DNA of 54,689 bases from Tissierellia bacterium. GTDB taxonomy: Bacteria > Bacillota > Clostridia > Tissierellales > Sedimentibacteraceae. Within the stretch, counting starts at the first letter, position 1. The number at the start of each line of letters is the position of its first letter. A program made the position numbers and the translations under genes. The stretch spans positions 4,046-58,734 of the forward strand of contig JAQVWY010000009.1 in assembly GCA_028709465.1 (NCBI GenBank), written 5' to 3'. Shown here in pieces: positions 51,441-54,689 of this stretch. A model generated the notes under the pieces. That model saw only the letters and a program-made list of their open reading frames with translations. It ran no database searches and was not told the origin of the DNA.

Positions 51441-51524
51441 ATGTCATTTTTAGTACTTGGTACATTAATTATTTTGACAATATCAGCGGCAATACATTTA
51501 GTAAATATTAAAGAAAATGTTTAA
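51441..51524 (+). CDS. 27-residue membrane peptide
   Basis: The frame MSFLVLGTLIILTISAAIHL continues VNIKENV and consists of one hydrophobic helix plus a short charged tail. GGGGAGG lies 7-8 bases before the ATG, and hairpins at 51328 and 51541 isolate it as its own unit. I do not recognise a family. It could be a spurious short frame, but the ribosome-binding site is as strong as any in the window. Confidence 0.5.
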   Translation: MSFLVLGTLIILTISAAIHLVNIKENV

Positions 51525-51540
51525 ATAATGAATCAAATTT

Positions 51541-51566
51541 AAAAAAGCTCACATTTGTGAGCTTTT
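51541..51566. terminator. Bidirectional terminator between the 27-residue gene and potD
   Basis: AAAAGCTCAC-ATTT-GTGAGCTTTT is a perfect hairpin with A and T tracts on the two sides, so it can stop transcription from both the small plus-strand gene and the pot operon. Confidence 0.85.
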
Positions 51567-51575
51567 ATACTTTTA

Positions 51576-52622
51576 TTAATCTATTTTATCAGCCATTATT
51601 TCTGTCCATCTTTTGGAATAAAGATCAATAAATTCTTTAGGATCTCTGAACATTTCCATTTTTTCAATATCTTCATTAGGAATATTAAATGCGTGATTTT
51701 CTAATAGTTCCTCATTAACTTCTTTTAAAGCCTCTGTATGAACAGTTGAATACCATACCTCATCAATGTTTCTTAATGTTGCTTCCTTTGAAGTTAAGAA
51801 GTTAATAAACTTTTCAGCTAGCTCTTGATTTTTTGTTGTTGTAGGAATAATTGCTGCATCAATCCAGATATTGCTACCCTCCTCTGGAATAATAAAATCA
51901 AGATTTTCATTCTCTGACATGGCTGAAACTGCTTCACCTGACCATACAAGAGCCATATCAGCTTCTTCATTTATCATAATATCAGGAGCGCCATCAGTTA
52001 TATACGCCATTACAAGGGGCTTTTGTTTTAACAATAAAGCCTTTGCTTCATCAAGTTCTTTTTCATTTACAGTGTTCATAGAATAACCTAGAAGTTTAAG
52101 AGCAGCTGCAAATGAATCTCTTTGAGAATCCATCATTATTATTCTTTGATTATGTTTTTCATTCCATAACAAGCTCCAACTTTTTTGTGAAGTGTCTACT
52201 GCATTTTTATTGTATAAAATACCTAGTGTACCCCAAAAATAGGGTACTGCATATTCGTTATTTGGATCATAGGGCTGATTTTTAAATTGTTCACCCACAT
52301 ATTGGAAATTTGGTATGTTGTCAAAGTTTAATTTATTAACCATTCCTTCATTGATCATTCTTTCAATCATATATTCTCCAGTAATTATTACATCATAGTT
52401 AGATGCTCCAGCTTTTGCCTTAATATACATTTCTTCAGGGGTTGAATAAGTATCATATTTAATAGTTACATTATTTTCTTTTTCAAATTCTGAAATAAGG
52501 GTTTTATCAATATAAATATCATAGTTTAAAACATTTAAAGTTTCTTTTTCTTCAGTACTGCAACTAGTTAATGATAGGATTATTATTGATAATATTAATC
52601 CTAAAAATATTTTTTTTCTCAT
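51576..52622 (-). CDS. potD: Spermidine/putrescine ABC transporter substrate-binding lipoprotein
   Basis: This 348-residue lipoprotein has a signal peptide (lipobox LTSC, Cys near 21), then LNVLNYDIYIDKTLISEFEKENN, YDVIITGEYMIERMI, YAVPYFWGTLGILYNK and NLDFIIPEEGSNIWIDAAIIP, all typical of PotD. It binds polyamine outside the cell. GAGGT precedes the start. It is the last gene of potABCD on the minus strand and ends at the bidirectional terminator. Confidence 0.92.
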   Translation of the reverse strand: MRKKIFLGLILSIIILSLTSCSTEEKETLNVLNYDIYIDKTLISEFEKENNVTIKYDTYSTPEEMYIKAKAGASNYDVIITGEYMIERMINEGMVNKLNFDNIPNFQYVGEQFKNQPYDPNNEYAVPYFWGTLGILYNKNAVDTSQKSWSLLWNEKHNQRIIMMDSQRDSFAAALKLLGYSMNTVNEKELDEAKALLLKQKPLVMAYITDGAPDIMINEEADMALVWSGEAVSAMSENENLDFIIPEEGSNIWIDAAIIPTTTKNQELAEKFINFLTSKEATLRNIDEVWYSTVHTEALKEVNEELLENHAFNIPNEDIEKMEMFRDPKEFIDLYSKRWTEIMADKID

Positions 52623-52623
52623 A

Positions 52624-53421
52624 TTAATACCTCGCTTCTCTTTGATTTTTAGTTTTTGACTCTAAATTAGATCTTTTATTAATAATTAACATTAATATTA
52701 ATACTACTGTAAGCATAATAGTTGATAATGCATTTATAGTAGGACGCACCCCTCTTCTTGCCATAGAGTAAATTACTATAGATAAATTAGTAACCCCTTC
52801 TCCTTTAGTGAAATAGCTTATGATAAAATCATCAATTGATAAGGTGAATGCAGTTAAAAATCCAGTGATTATACCTGGCTTAATTTCTGGTATTATTACT
52901 TTTCTTATAGCATACATAGGCGTAGCCCCTAAATCTAGGGCTGCTTCAGTCATGTTTTTATCAAGCTGCTTTAACTTTGGTAGTATTGATAAAATAACGT
53001 AAGGAGTGCTAAACACAATATGTGATATTAGCATGGTATTAAACCCTAGGTCCATATTAAAGGAAATATACAATATCATTAAAGATATACCTGTTACTAT
53101 ATCAGGATTTACTACAGGCAAATAATTTATATTCAATACCAGAGATTTCATATTTCCTTTTAAACTATTAATTCCTAATGACGCTATTGTTCCTAATATA
53201 GTAGAAATAATCGATGAAATAATAGCAATGGAAACAGTGTAATAAAGTGCAGTTTTAATATCTCGGTCTTGAAACAACTCAATATACCATTTCAATGAAA
53301 ATCCTGTCCAATTTCCTCTAGATTTTGATTCATTGAAGGAATAAATTGCAAGAACTATTATTGGGGCATAAAGAAATATATACATAATTAACATATAAAT
53401 TCTAGATAAATACTTTTTCAT
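52624..53421 (-). CDS. potC: Spermidine/putrescine ABC transporter permease
   Basis: This 265-residue permease has six helices and the cytoplasmic EAA loop AALDLGATPMYAIRKVIIPEIKPGI (about residues 160-185), followed by FTLSIDDFIISYFT, a PotC feature. It forms the channel with PotB. Its start overlaps the potB stop by ATGA (53418-53421). Confidence 0.92.
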   Translation of the reverse strand: MKKYLSRIYMLIMYIFLYAPIIVLAIYSFNESKSRGNWTGFSLKWYIELFQDRDIKTALYYTVSIAIISSIISTILGTIASLGINSLKGNMKSLVLNINYLPVVNPDIVTGISLMILYISFNMDLGFNTMLISHIVFSTPYVILSILPKLKQLDKNMTEAALDLGATPMYAIRKVIIPEIKPGIITGFLTAFTLSIDDFIISYFTKGEGVTNLSIVIYSMARRGVRPTINALSTIMLTVVLILMLIINKRSNLESKTKNQREARY

Positions 53422-54260
53422 AATAATCTTGCACCACCTTCTTTATCAACATCAAACTTATTCATAATAGACATAGAAATTAAAATAATCAGCATCATAA
53501 CTATTGATATTGCAGAACCAAAGTTCCAATCTCCATTTAATATAAACAGTTTTTCAATTAAATTACCAATCATCATATTTTTATTTCCGCCTAATAACTG
53601 AGGTATAATAAATGTGCTAACAGCGGGCATAAATACCATTATTATTCCTGAAATAACACCAGGCATACTTAAAGGGAAAATAATTTTTTTAAAAACTGTC
53701 TTTTTGTCAGCTCCTAAATCAGCTGCAGCTTCTATTAATTTATTATCAAGTTTGCTTAATGCTGTATAAATGGGCAATATCATAAATGGTATAAAATTAT
53801 ACACCATACCCATTACCGTAGCACCTTTTGTATATAATAAATTTAATTTAGGTAAACCTAAAAAACCTAAGAAATTATTTATTAAACCATTATTACCTAA
53901 TATAGTCATCCACGCATAAGTTCGAAGTAGCATATTCATCCACATAGGCAATATACAAAGAAATAAAAGAGTATTTCTTTTGGATATATGAGCATTAGAA
54001 ATTATATATGCGGCTGGATATCCCAATAATAAACAAATAACCGTTGATATTGCAGCAAGCCATATGGAATCAAACAGAATATTCACATACATTTTTTTAA
54101 AAAATAATTCGTAATTTTCTAAGGTGAAATGAATTGTAGTAACTCCATTGGAATCCTTTGAGGTTATGCTGTACAACAAAACGAGGAACGAAGGAAATAA
54201 AATAAAAGTTACTATCCATACAATATAAGGATAGGAAAAATATTTTGTTTTATCTTTCAT
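53418..54260 (-). CDS. potB: Spermidine/putrescine ABC transporter permease
   Basis: This 280-residue permease has six membrane helices and the conserved loop AAADLGADKKTVFKKIIFPLSMPGV (about 173-197). LRTYAWMTILGNNGLINNFL is typical of PotB. The gene follows potA after two bases and overlaps potC. Confidence 0.92.
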   Translation of the reverse strand: MKDKTKYFSYPYIVWIVTFILFPSFLVLLYSITSKDSNGVTTIHFTLENYELFFKKMYVNILFDSIWLAAISTVICLLLGYPAAYIISNAHISKRNTLLFLCILPMWMNMLLRTYAWMTILGNNGLINNFLGFLGLPKLNLLYTKGATVMGMVYNFIPFMILPIYTALSKLDNKLIEAAADLGADKKTVFKKIIFPLSMPGVISGIIMVFMPAVSTFIIPQLLGGNKNMMIGNLIEKLFILNGDWNFGSAISIVMMLIILISMSIMNKFDVDKEGGARLL

Positions 54261-54262
54261 AT

Positions 54263-54689
54263 TTAAACCTCCTTAACCATAATGTGTATATCATCAGGAG
54301 TCAAAGATAATCCAACAGTTTCTCCAACGGGAGCTTTAGCAGTAGAGTGAACTAAAAATTCAAATCCACTTACATCCACAATCATTTCATAATGAACACC
54401 TTTGAATGTTACGGATTTTACTGTACCTTTAAGTAAACTATTATCAGCATCGGATAATACTAAATCTTCAGGGCGTATAACTACTTCTACTTCTTCACCT
54501 CTACCAAATCCAGTATCAACACATTGAAATTTTTTGCCTAAAAATTCAACTAGGTAATCATTGTGCATTATTCCATCTAATATGTTACTTTCACCTATAA
54601 AATCAGCAACAAATGCATTTTCAGGCTCATTGTATATATCAATAGGAGAACCCATTTGTTGAATTACACCTTCATTCATAACAACTATA
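54263..54689 (-). CDS. potA: Spermidine/putrescine ABC transporter ATPase, C-terminal part (runs off the window)
   Basis: Only about 142 codons of the C-terminal end are in the window; the frame stays open to the edge. The visible [20 protein letters not shown] is the end of the ATPase domain after the H-loop. It is followed by [12 protein letters not shown] and the TOBE_2 regulatory domain with [10 protein letters not shown] and [10 protein letters not shown]. PotA powers the transporter encoded by potBCD just downstream. Confidence 0.93.
   Translation of the reverse strand, partial: IVVMNEGVIQQMGSPIDIYNEPENAFVADFIGESNILDGIMHNDYLVEFLGKKFQCVDTGFGRGEEVEVVIRPEDLVLSDADNSLLKGTVKSVTFKGVHYEMIVDVSGFEFLVHSTAKAPVGETVGLSLTPDDIHIMVKEV

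Overview
This is an AT-rich, gene-dense stretch of chromosome from a spore-forming, anaerobic member of the Clostridia/Tissierellia (Bacillota). The evidence is purine-rich Shine-Dalgarno sites, AGA-dominated arginine codons, WhiA, an HPr next to whiA, a YtxC-like sporulation protein, an alpha/beta-type small acid-soluble spore protein and an NAD(P)-linked iron-sulfur flavoenzyme complex. A Sedimentibacter-like organism would fit, but that is a guess. There is no prophage, CRISPR array or intact insertion sequence.

Layout. 0-2.2 kb: an OmpR-type two-component system between two short inverted-repeat elements. 2.3-9.6 kb: NAD kinase (minus strand), RluA-type pseudouridine synthase, asparaginase, PHP phosphoesterase, ispD, a three-gene DUF2975/XRE/DUF4173 cassette, then ispF. 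9.7-15 kb: a repeat-packed intergenic region, a short FtsH-like protease, a probable 6S RNA, a LacI-family regulator, a small exported protein and an M18 aminopeptidase. 15.2-21 kb: a three-gene operon for a NuoE/NuoF/NuoG+GltD-like complex, best explained as a Stn-type (Sporomusa-type Nfn) electron-bifurcating transhydrogenase. 21.3-28.6 kb: an RsmC-like methyltransferase, a BrkB/YihY membrane protein (minus), then glnS, a methyltransferase, a sigma-54 activator and a THUMP RNA methyltransferase. 28.9-32.6 kb: NUDIX, whiA, HPr, a parvulin-type foldase, tRNA-Leu(CAG) and a diguanylate cyclase. 32.6-40 kb: glycogen operon glgB-glgC-(glgD remnant)-glgA-glgP on the minus strand, carrying an internal deletion that truncates both glgC and glgD. 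40.3-44 kb: MATE exporter, a 47-residue membrane peptide, SASP, methyltransferase, Hsp33. 44-49.6 kb: a molybdenum locus (XdhC-like, molybdopterin-binding protein, modABC, ModE-like regulator) with two operator-like sites resembling the ModE consensus. 49.7-54.7 kb: a DUF6873 protein, YtxC, a 27-residue membrane peptide and potDCBA (potA runs off the window).

Non-coding structure is the most unusual aspect. A 74-bp palindromic element (ends GTCATTCTGAA / TTCAGGATGAC) occurs as four full copies, one copy split by a 114-bp insert and three 3'-half remnants, always between genes. One copy carries four extra 19-bp tandem units and is bracketed by inverted ATGCAGAA/ATTCTGCATT arrays. The findings I rate highest are the glgC/glgD deletion, the Stn-like complex, the ModE operators and the palindromic repeat family.
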